DNA of 10,714 nucleotides from an uncultured Lentisphaeria bacterium (GTDB lineage: Bacteria > Verrucomicrobiota > Lentisphaeria > Victivallales > Victivallaceae). Shown piece after piece: positions 1 through 7,245 of this stretch (positions within the stretch are counted from its first letter, which is position 1; each line of letters begins with the position of its first letter). Made by a program: the position numbers and the translations under genes. The stretch covers positions 1 to 10,714 of the forward strand of contig CALABZ010000177.1 in the NCBI GenBank assembly GCA_937888615.1, read 5' to 3'. Below the pieces are notes generated by a model. The model had not been told where the DNA came from. It saw only the letters and a program-made list of their open reading frames with translations, and did no database searches.

Positions 1-1462
<1,462 letters not shown>

Positions 1463-1470
1463 CTTCATAT

Positions 1471-1476
1471 CTCCTT
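1471..1476 (-). promoter_or_regulatory. Shine-Dalgarno sequence of hydB
   Basis: The minus strand reads AAGGAG here, overlapping the hydC stop codon (TAA at 1477-1475). It is 8 nt from the ATG at 1462 but only 2 nt from the in-frame ATG at 1468, so it decides the hydB start. The overlap with the hydC stop suggests that translation of the two subunits is coupled. Confidence 0.7.
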
Positions 1477-1987
1477 ATTTTTCAACTTTTTCAGCAGCCA
1501 GAATATCATCGATGAGCTGGGCCGCCTGGGCAGGAGTCGCCTGCCCGTAAACGGTTTCATCCACCACCATGACCGGGGCCAGCCCGCAAGCGCCCAGGCA
1601 GCTGACCAGTTCCACGGTGAACATCAGGTCGTCGGAGGTGCGTTTTTCATCGTTCAGCTTCAACTTTTCATACAGGACATTCAAAATGCCGTGGGATTTT
1701 TTCACATGACAGGCGGTGCCGTCGCAAAGGCGGAAAATGTGCTTGCCTTTCGGATTCAACGAGAAATGCGCGTAAAAAGTCGCCACGCCATACACCCGGG
1801 CCACCGGAATATCCAGCGAGTTGGCCACATAGCTGATAACGTCCTTCGAGAGATACTTGTAAACTTCCTGAACCTGCTGCAGGATCGGGATCAACCGGGC
1901 GGGATCGTGGTTGTTCTTTTCCAGGATTCGGTTCACCGCAGACAAATGCTGCACCATCGCTTTTGTTTTTTCCATTGTTTCTTGCAT
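1475..1987 (-). CDS. hydC: HydC, NuoE-like thioredoxin-fold [2Fe-2S] subunit of the [FeFe]-hydrogenase
   Basis: This 170-residue protein is the small electron-transfer subunit of HydABC, homologous to NuoE of complex I, and is normally bound to HydB. The N-terminal helical part (about 1-80) contains the family-typical VYGVATFYAHFSLNPKGKH stretch. The thioredoxin-like half carries the four [2Fe-2S] ligands as C88-x4-C93 and C130-x3-C134, the latter in the sequence SCLGACGLAPV. Length is normal for NuoE-like proteins. The ATG at 1987 has a GAGG Shine-Dalgarno 5 nt upstream; an in-frame ATG at 1975 is less well placed. The gene begins 16 nt after the phosphatase gene and ends 12 nt before hydB, with no terminator or obvious promoter on either side, so it is probably transcribed from the rex promoter region. 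The gene order hydC-hydB is the usual one for hydCBA operons. Confidence 0.95.
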   Translation of the reverse strand: MQETMEKTKAMVQHLSAVNRILEKNNHDPARLIPILQQVQEVYKYLSKDVISYVANSLDIPVARVYGVATFYAHFSLNPKGKHIFRLCDGTACHVKKSHGILNVLYEKLKLNDEKRTSDDLMFTVELVSCLGACGLAPVMVVDETVYGQATPAQAAQLIDDILAAEKVEK

Positions 1988-2003
1988 GTTTTCCTCGTTT
2001 CGC

Positions 2004-3188
2004 TTACACGTAGCGTATATTGACTTTTTTTAAGAAATTTTTTTCCAATACCCCGGCCAGCCGTTTGATGATATTGCGGCGCAACTCAAGGTCAAGCGGC
2101 AGGTTCGGGTCCTGATGAGCTTCATTGATCCGGGTGCCAACCAGAACTTCGATGATATCGTTGTTCAACAGGATATCGACCAGTTTGCCGGCGGCGTTGT
2201 CATGATGCACCCCATCGTAATTTTCCAGGTACTGCGCGGCGCGGGTCAGGGTGAAAATCCCCTCCGTCACCAGGTCGACCCCCTCCATCGTGGACATCGG
2301 CGGAATATCGCCGCGTACCTGCGACAAATCCATTTTCAGCGGACGCTTCAACTCCCGGGAAATGATTTCAGCGGAAGTACCGCCGCAAATCACTTTCGCC
2401 CCCTCGAAATTCGCCAGCGTCTCGGCACAGCCCGCATCATGCTTGCGGTCAAACGGGGGGCCGGTGAACAGCAACAGTTTGCGGGGTTCGCGGAAGTAAA
2501 TCACCGCGCAGGTCATATCGTCGCCCGCAACCAGTTTGGGTTCCTTGCGCAACGCTTCGCGCAAAATCTCTTCCGAGAGTTCATGCGCCGATATACCGGG
2601 GCGCTCGGCCACAATCTGGCGGATAAACCCGGCGCATCCTTGCACGCGCCAGCCCAGCGGATAGTGCGTCGAACCGATCCCGGCCTGGGTGATACCGTCC
2701 GAATAAATGATAATGCGGTCGTCCGCTTCGATGGTGAAATCATATACCCGCATCGTCCGGTTTTCCCACTTCGGAGAATCAATTTCCTCGGACGGAATCG
2801 TCACCACCTCGCCACGCCGCAGGATGGTGAACTCGGGATTACCCATTTCGATCACCCGTACATGCCCGTTCAAACCTGCATTCACGATGGTAAAGGTGGC
2901 GTAACTGATTTTGCGCACCTGGCAGATCGGCAGGGCGTCCATCATGATCTCCGCGGTATGGAGAATATCGGCCTCGCTCTCGGTTTCGAATTTCAACGCC
3001 ATGGTCGCCGTCATCGAGGCCAGGATGTTGGCTTTGACTCCACTGCCCAGACCGTCGGAAAGCACCGCCACCAGCCGCGCGTCGTCATTGCTCTTTTTGT
3101 ATTTAAAAGCATCGCCGCAAATGTCTTCGCCGTGTTTGAACCTCTGGCCGTAGCCCAGGTCTACAAACAGCATGGATGGTTTGTTCAT
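2004..3188 (-). CDS. SpoIIE/PP2C-type serine/threonine phosphatase associated with sensory hydrogenase, with unassigned C-terminal domain
   Basis: This 394-residue protein has two parts. Residues about 1-233 form a PP2C-like (SpoIIE/RsbU class) phosphatase: the putative metal-binding aspartates are D26 (CGDAF), D45 (LSDGLGSG), D164 (IYSDGIT) and D223/D224 (AGDDMTCAV), so it looks catalytically competent. Residues about 235-394 form a region I cannot assign to a family, with notable stretches GPPFDRKHD (243-251), VICGGTSAEI (266-275) and STMEGVDLVTEGIF (299-312). There is no signal peptide or membrane segment, so it should be cytoplasmic. Its ATG overlaps the hydS stop as ATGA, with a strong AAGGAGG 6 nt upstream, which implies translational coupling and roughly equal amounts of the two proteins. 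PP2C genes next to HydS are a recognised feature of group C3 hydrogenase loci. The substrate is unknown, and no kinase or anti-sigma partner is encoded in the window. Confidence 0.88.
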   Translation of the reverse strand: MNKPSMLFVDLGYGQRFKHGEDICGDAFKYKKSNDDARLVAVLSDGLGSGVKANILASMTATMALKFETESEADILHTAEIMMDALPICQVRKISYATFTIVNAGLNGHVRVIEMGNPEFTILRRGEVVTIPSEEIDSPKWENRTMRVYDFTIEADDRIIIYSDGITQAGIGSTHYPLGWRVQGCAGFIRQIVAERPGISAHELSEEILREALRKEPKLVAGDDMTCAVIYFREPRKLLLFTGPPFDRKHDAGCAETLANFEGAKVICGGTSAEIISRELKRPLKMDLSQVRGDIPPMSTMEGVDLVTEGIFTLTRAAQYLENYDGVHHDNAAGKLVDILLNNDIIEVLVGTRINEAHQDPNLPLDLELRRNIIKRLAGVLEKNFLKKVNIRYV

Positions 3189-4924
3189 CCGCCCCCTCCT
3201 TTGCCGTTTTCGTTCTTCGGCGGTTTGGCGGCGTAATCCTCGGCGATCGAACGCAGCAGGATTTCGGTTTCGGCCATATGTTCGCCGAGCTTGCAGGCGA
3301 TATCCTGTACAGTGGCGAGGTTCTTGCGGATCACTTCCCGGGCCTGCGCGGCGATCTGTTCGCGGCGCAGTTCCGTGCTGGTCACGTCAAAGAGCATGGC
3401 CCCGACCACCTGTTTCGGCTCGATATTGAAAATGTTGACGCTCAACAGGCGTTTGTCGAACCGGATCATGTCGCGTTTCAATTCTTCACCGCTGACCAGT
3501 ACTTCCTCGAACAACTCCGAGAACGGCAACAGTCGCCGCAAATCCGCCCCGCTCATTCCCGGTTTGGCCTCGAACATCATCGCCACATCCTCGCCGCAGA
3601 GATTGGCGAAACGCTGATTGCATTCAACCAGTTTCAAACTGCGGTCCACGATCACCACCGCCGCCGGTACGCAGCGCAAGATCGCATTGGATTTTTTCTG
3701 CGCCAGCTTGCGCAAATAGGAGACGCACATATTCGGTTCGGCCTTGCCGGCCAGCAGAGCCCTGGCGAAATTGTTGCAAGTATCGTATCCGCAGCCGCCG
3801 CAGTTAAGTTCATCCTCCGGCGAAGTCTTGCCGATACTGCGCAGGGCCTGTTTGATATCCTGAAGACTGACCGGCAGGTCTTTGACCGCCGCGCCCTCGT
3901 ATTTTTCGCTGATGTCGAGAGTTTCGCGCGCCGGCAAGGCTTCGCGCATATGCGTATTATGAATAATCCGCAGCCGTTCCAGCAATCCCGGCGACACATG
4001 GGAGGTGCCGGGACCGTGAACGCATCCGCCCATACAGGCCAGCGCCTCGATAAACACCGGTTCCTTCACATCTTCCGGCCGCAATCCTTCAAGCGCCTGA
4101 CGCAAGGCCTGCACCCCGGACACGCAGGCGTAGTTGACATGGTCCACGCCGCCGTGTTTGCGGATCGTGTCGTTCATTCCGCCTTCGATCGGGTACAACG
4201 CACCCTCCTCCGCCATATCAATCTCAAAACGATCCTCCGGTCCCGGTTCCATCTGCCAGGGGTCGATCCCCTCTTCCTTGAACCATTGGTGGAGTCTGGA
4301 GAAAAGCACGGCATTACAGATCAGGTCCGGATGCTTATCCGCCTCGTTTTTCTTGGCGATGCAGGGACCGATAAAGACCACGCCGATGTCCGGGCCGAAT
4401 TTATCATGGAGCATTTTGGCATGGGTCAGGGCCGGAGAGAGTACCGTCGTGATCGTACGGGTAAATTCGGGGATATATTTGCGGACCATGTCCACCATCA
4501 CCGGGCAGGCGGACGAAATGACGACTCCGGCGTGCATGTTCCGCATGCATTCGGCGAGCTGGTAGGAAACGACCTGAGCACCGAGCGCGGTTTCGCTCAC
4601 ACCGGCAAATCCCAGCTTTTTCAGAGCCGCGATCATTTTCTCCGCCGGCAGTCCCTTGAACTCGCTGACCCAGGACGGGGCCAGCGACACATAGACCGGC
4701 TTGCCCTGATCCAGCAATTGACGAACCCGTCCGATGTCCTCGCGGACTTTTTTGGCATGAGCCGGACAGATTTCCACACAATGACCGCAGGCAATACATA
4801 ATTCGGGGATCACCGAGGCATGGCCGCCTTCCACTTTAATGGCCTTCACCGGACAGCCCCGGACGCATTTAAAGCAGTCCTGGCATTCGGCGTCGACTGT
4901 AAAAATCGGATAACTGTGGTTCAT
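3185..4924 (-). CDS. hydS: HydS, sensory (group C-like) [FeFe]-hydrogenase with ferredoxin, H-cluster, [4Fe-4S] and PAS domains
   Basis: This 579-residue protein resembles putative H2-sensing hydrogenases, which show low catalytic activity where studied. Domains in order are as follows. A 2x[4Fe-4S] ferredoxin domain has ligands C14, C17, C20, C24 and C43, C46, C49, C53. The H-cluster domain (about 75-335) has ligands C140 (SSACP), C188 (GPCIAKK), C297 and C301 (ACMGGCVHGPG). A further [4Fe-4S] module has C375, C378, C383 and C400 (CGGCGYDTC). A PAS-like domain spans about 415-520, followed by a helical, probably coiled-coil tail (about 520-565). The residue before C140 is Ala139, where catalytic enzymes have the proton-transfer cysteine. 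The hydrogenase C-terminal small-subunit segment is absent, and no kinase or cyclase output domain is present, so the output is likely the co-translated phosphatase. The ATG at 4924 has AAAGGGAG 7 nt upstream. The last codons (KGGGG) are imposed by the next gene's Shine-Dalgarno sequence. Confidence 0.92.
   Translation of the reverse strand: MNHSYPIFTVDAECQDCFKCVRGCPVKAIKVEGGHASVIPELCIACGHCVEICPAHAKKVREDIGRVRQLLDQGKPVYVSLAPSWVSEFKGLPAEKMIAALKKLGFAGVSETALGAQVVSYQLAECMRNMHAGVVISSACPVMVDMVRKYIPEFTRTITTVLSPALTHAKMLHDKFGPDIGVVFIGPCIAKKNEADKHPDLICNAVLFSRLHQWFKEEGIDPWQMEPGPEDRFEIDMAEEGALYPIEGGMNDTIRKHGGVDHVNYACVSGVQALRQALEGLRPEDVKEPVFIEALACMGGCVHGPGTSHVSPGLLERLRIIHNTHMREALPARETLDISEKYEGAAVKDLPVSLQDIKQALRSIGKTSPEDELNCGGCGYDTCNNFARALLAGKAEPNMCVSYLRKLAQKKSNAILRCVPAAVVIVDRSLKLVECNQRFANLCGEDVAMMFEAKPGMSGADLRRLLPFSELFEEVLVSGEELKRDMIRFDKRLLSVNIFNIEPKQVVGAMLFDVTSTELRREQIAAQAREVIRKNLATVQDIACKLGEHMAETEILLRSIAEDYAAKPPKNENGKGGGG
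3195..3201 (-). promoter_or_regulatory. Strong Shine-Dalgarno of the phosphatase gene embedded in the 3' end of hydS
   Basis: The minus strand reads AAGGAGG 6 nt before the ATG at 3188 and lies inside the last codons of hydS. With the ATGA stop-start overlap at 3188-3185 it indicates that the phosphatase is translated efficiently and probably in coupling with HydS. Confidence 0.7.
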
Positions 4925-4950
4925 CTTTGCGCTCCCTTTGAAAATTCACC

Positions 4951-5196
4951 CTAACCGATATCAAACTTATTGTTTAATATATCGATCAAAGCGCCTGTTT
5001 CCATTCGCCGGTACGTTTTCCCGTCAATAATAATATTGGGCCCCTCCGAACAATTGCCCTCGCAGCAGCTTCCCGCCAGTTCCACTTCAGCTTCCAGGTG
5101 GTTGTCCTGCAGGAATCGCTCAATGGTCTTCAGATTCTTCTCATTTCCCCGTGCGAAACACGAACTTCCCATGCAGATTACAATTTTAACCGACAT
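4951..5196 (-). CDS. Small stand-alone thioredoxin-like [2Fe-2S] ferredoxin (NuoE-C-terminal-like)
   Basis: This 81-residue protein corresponds to just the thioredoxin-fold [2Fe-2S] half of NuoE/HydC. The ligands are C8-x4-C13 (CMGSSC) and C45-x3-C49 (CEGNC), with an additional C44. The remainder (IIIDGKTYRRMETGALIDIL) matches the family's C-terminal strand and helix. A longer frame opens at 5238, but the ATG at 5196 is preferred because GGGGAGG lies 6 nt upstream and the protein then starts directly at the first beta-strand (MSVKIVIC). It overlaps the 3' end of rex by 11 bp and ends 26 nt before hydS. Such proteins recur in sensory-hydrogenase loci. I infer that it shuttles electrons to or from HydS or the HydBC module; no direct evidence in the sequence proves the partner. 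Confidence 0.88.
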   Translation of the reverse strand: MSVKIVICMGSSCFARGNEKNLKTIERFLQDNHLEAEVELAGSCCEGNCSEGPNIIIDGKTYRRMETGALIDILNNKFDIG

Positions 5197-5854
5197 TCCG
5201 AACCTCCCCGTTTTTTTTCGCCGCTTCCAATTGCGCAATTTTTACCGAAAGCAACGCGAAACCACCCGCAATGACTTCACGCTGTACCGCCACATCGTCA
5301 GGTACCTGCAAACTGACATTGGCAAAATTCCAGATCGCCTTGATGCCGTTCGCCACCAGCAAATCCGCCGCCGGCTGGGCATAAGCGCTCGGAACGCAAA
5401 TCATCCCCAGCCTCATCGCACACGGCTTCAGCAATTCCGTTATCCGCTTAATGTCATGGATGATTCGCCCGTGAATGGTCGTACCAATTTTACGATGATC
5501 GGAATCGAAAACCAATGATATCCGCAATCCGTATCCTTCAAACCCCTCATACCCCAGCAACGCACTGCCGAGCGAACCGGCGCCAACCAGGCAAGCCTCG
5601 AAAACATTGTTCCACCCCAGGAATTTACGGATTGCCGCGATCAACTCATCGGTCTTGTACCCCACTCCCGGCTGACCGCTGATCCCGGTAATCTCCAGAT
5701 CCTTGCGGACCACGATCGATTCCAGATTCATATAGTTGGCCAATACCGTGGTAGAGACAAAAGGCACGCCCTCCGCATGCAGCTCCACCAGCTTCTGCAG
5801 ATAAGTCGGCATTCTCCGAATCGTCGGGGCTTTTGGTACTTTCAGGTTCGCCAT
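5186..5854 (-). CDS. rex: Redox-sensing transcriptional repressor Rex
   Basis: Rex is a homodimeric cytoplasmic repressor that binds operator DNA when NADH is low and releases it when NADH rises, controlling fermentation and hydrogenase genes. The 222 residues show an N-terminal winged-helix domain (about 10-85; KVPKAPTIRRMPTYLQKL and the recognition-helix region ESIVVRKDLE) and a Rossmann domain with the dinucleotide-binding loop GAGSLGSALL (91-100). D117 (FDSDHRKIG) sits at the usual ribose-binding position. The C-terminal stretch WNFANVSLQVPDDVAVQ is a family signature. Length is typical for the family (about 210-220). The start at 5854 fits family N-termini, though its ribosome-binding site is weak. 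It leads the operon, so it may regulate itself and the downstream hydrogenase genes. Its stop overlaps the start of the small ferredoxin gene. Confidence 0.96.
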   Translation of the reverse strand: MANLKVPKAPTIRRMPTYLQKLVELHAEGVPFVSTTVLANYMNLESIVVRKDLEITGISGQPGVGYKTDELIAAIRKFLGWNNVFEACLVGAGSLGSALLGYEGFEGYGLRISLVFDSDHRKIGTTIHGRIIHDIKRITELLKPCAMRLGMICVPSAYAQPAADLLVANGIKAIWNFANVSLQVPDDVAVQREVIAGGFALLSVKIAQLEAAKKNGEVRNVG

Positions 5855-5881
5855 ACGTCTTTAATCTCAACTTGGATAATT

Positions 5882-5903
5882 TTTTATCTAGTATAAGATA
5901 CAA
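5882..5903. promoter_or_regulatory. Imperfect 22-bp palindrome over the rex -10 region (candidate operator)
   Basis: On the minus strand the arms are TTGTATCT and AGATAAAA around the 6-nt spacer TATACT; 7 of 8 arm positions pair. The spacer itself looks like a -10 hexamer. The TTGT half and placement suggest a repressor site, with Rex the obvious candidate. However, the usual Rex operator is an 18-bp palindrome and this one is 22 bp, so assignment to Rex is uncertain. Confidence 0.45.
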
Positions 5904-5922
5904 CAGGAAATAGACATTTCAA
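5895..5922 (-). promoter_or_regulatory. Putative sigma-70-type promoter of the rex-hydS-hydCB operon
   Basis: On the minus strand TTGAAA (5922-5917) and TATCTT (5900-5895) are separated by 16 nt and lie about 40 nt before the rex start, in AT-rich DNA. An alternative -10, TATACT (5895-5890), overlaps it and has no convincing -35. No other good promoter is visible down to hydB, so this may drive the whole operon. Confidence 0.4.
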
Positions 5923-5972
5923 GCCGCAATCGATACTTTTTTATCAATATAAAAGTAATTATTTGCCATTTA

Positions 5973-6009
5973 GCGCGAAAATCCCCCTCGCAATGACAGG
6001 CCAAGCCTG
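5973..6009. repeat. REP-like dispersed repeat fragment plus small hairpin in the rlmI-rex intergenic region
   Basis: The rlmI-rex gap (5855-6054) holds, on the minus strand, TGTCATTGCGAGG followed by a G-run, ATTTTCGCGC and then AAATGGCAA. The TGTCATTGCGAG core is familiar from small palindromic repeats dispersed in many unrelated bacterial genomes. Just upstream is a perfect 5-bp hairpin, CAGGC-TTG-GCCTG (6009-5997). It has no T-tract, so it is not an obvious terminator. Only one copy is in the window, so repeat status rests on recognition of the core. Confidence 0.35.
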
Positions 6010-6054
6010 GCAAAGTTCCTGCAAAACCTGGCATAATAATGAAATGGAAGCGGT

Positions 6055-7245
6055 TTATTGAACCTGCAACTGGAATCCTTTCAGATAAAAACCTTCCGGG
6101 AAGTTGAGGGATACGGCGTGGTCCGGCGCCTGGGTCAGCCATTTGACAATCATCGCTTTGCGCCCGGCGTCCAGCGCCGCGTCCGCCACAATCTTCTGGA
6201 AAAGATGCGAGTCCATCAGCCCCGAACACGAAAACGTATAGAGCATGCCGCCCGGATTCAACAAATGAAATCCCAGCAGGTTGATGTCCTTGTAGCCCCG
6301 GCAGCCGCGGTGAAGCTGTTGTTGCGACTCGATGAACTTCGGCGGATCGAGAATGATCAGGTCGAATTTCCGGCCCTGTTCGCGGAATTCCCGCAGAACC
6401 TTGAAAGCATCCCCTTCGACATTGGCATATCGAGACGGGTCAATGCCGTTCAGGCGCATGATGTCGTCGGACAAGGCAAGCGCGTTCTGCGAGCTGTCCA
6501 GATTCGTCACGAACTTCGCGCCGCCGACCGCCGCCGCCACGCCGAAGCCGCCGGTGTAGGAAAAACAGTTCAATACATCGCGCCCGGAAGCATGGGCGGC
6601 CACCGCCTCGCGGTTGTCGCGCTGGTCCAGATAAAATCCGGTTTTGTGACCGGTACGCACGTTCACTTCATATTTGATCCCGTTCTCGTTGATCACGATT
6701 ACTTCGGGCGGCTCCTGACCGCAGATCAGTCCGGCACGGTCATTCAGCCCCTCTTTCTGTCGGACCGAAACGTCGGAACGTTCATATATCCCAACCGGAA
6801 TGCAGACTTCATTCAGGCAATCGACAATATCGTTCCGGTGCGCCTCGGCCCCGGCGCTCAGAAACTGACAGACAAGATAATCGCCGTAACGGTCGGCGAT
6901 CACGCCCGGCAGGCCATCGGCTTCGGCGGCGATCAACCGGCAGGCCGTCAACTGGTTCGAGCATTCGGAGAACAGCGCCTCCCGACCCCGAACCGCCTCG
7001 CGTACTTGCTCCAGAAAGAATTCCCGGTCAATCCCGCGCTTTGAAAACGACCAGACCCGGGCGGAAATCTGCGAACGCGGCGACCACGCCGCCACCGCCA
7101 GAAATGCTCCCTCCGACGAACAGATCTCCACCGTTTCGCCAAATTCGGGTTCCTCGGGGTTTCGGGCAATTGCGCCTGAAAATATCCAGGGATGACGACG
7201 ATTCAGCGACTTTTCGCGACCGGGTTTCAATATAACTTTCTTCAT
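6055..7245 (-). CDS. rlmI: RlmI, 23S rRNA (cytosine-5)-methyltransferase (m5C1962 in E. coli numbering)
   Basis: The protein is 396 residues, matching the usual family length. RlmI uses S-adenosylmethionine to methylate C5 of a cytosine in 23S rRNA. An N-terminal PUA domain (about 1-75) begins with the typical GREKSLNRRHPWIFSGA. A central region includes GIYERSDVSVRQKEGL (152-167) and TGHKTGFYLDQRDNR (198-212). The Rossmann methyltransferase domain has the SAM motif VLNCFSYTGGFG (224-235), the DPPKF motif (300-304) and TFSCSG, where C340 is the expected catalytic cysteine. The ATG at 7245 overlaps the antiporter stop as ATGA, with a GGGG element 7 nt upstream, so translation is probably coupled. 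It is a housekeeping gene co-transcribed with transport genes, with no evident functional link to the hydrogenase genes. Related RlmL/RlmK-type enzymes are less likely because the N-terminal PUA match to RlmI is strong. Confidence 0.93.
   Translation of the reverse strand: MKKVILKPGREKSLNRRHPWIFSGAIARNPEEPEFGETVEICSSEGAFLAVAAWSPRSQISARVWSFSKRGIDREFFLEQVREAVRGREALFSECSNQLTACRLIAAEADGLPGVIADRYGDYLVCQFLSAGAEAHRNDIVDCLNEVCIPVGIYERSDVSVRQKEGLNDRAGLICGQEPPEVIVINENGIKYEVNVRTGHKTGFYLDQRDNREAVAAHASGRDVLNCFSYTGGFGVAAAVGGAKFVTNLDSSQNALALSDDIMRLNGIDPSRYANVEGDAFKVLREFREQGRKFDLIILDPPKFIESQQQLHRGCRGYKDINLLGFHLLNPGGMLYTFSCSGLMDSHLFQKIVADAALDAGRKAMIVKWLTQAPDHAVSLNFPEGFYLKGFQLQVQ

Noticed and set aside
2026..2046. 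Two runs of seven As (minus strand) near the 3' end of the phosphatase gene, including a slippery-type A AAA AAA in frame
   Set aside because: The frame reads through normally to a stop and hydC has its own start and ribosome-binding site. No stimulatory structure was seen, so programmed frameshifting is not supported.
2115..3236. Plus-strand open frame of 373 codons opposite the phosphatase gene
   Set aside because: The minus-strand frame has intact PP2C motifs and a strong ribosome-binding site; the plus frame has neither.
3176..4801. Long plus-strand open frame of 541 codons
   Set aside because: It is antisense to hydS, whose cysteine motifs are unmistakable. The plus-strand protein has shadow-type composition and no motifs.
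5997..6009. Hairpin CAGGC-TTG-GCCTG as a terminator of rlmI
   Set aside because: The stem is only 5 bp and is not followed by a T-tract on either strand.
5888..6229. Minus-strand frame of 113 codons running from rlmI into the intergenic region
   Set aside because: Most of it is an alternative frame of rlmI and the rest translates the repeat-like DNA. No ribosome-binding site or coding signature was seen.
6058..7044. Plus-strand open frame of 328 codons opposite rlmI
   Set aside because: rlmI matches its family along its whole length on the minus strand; the plus frame is a composition-driven shadow.
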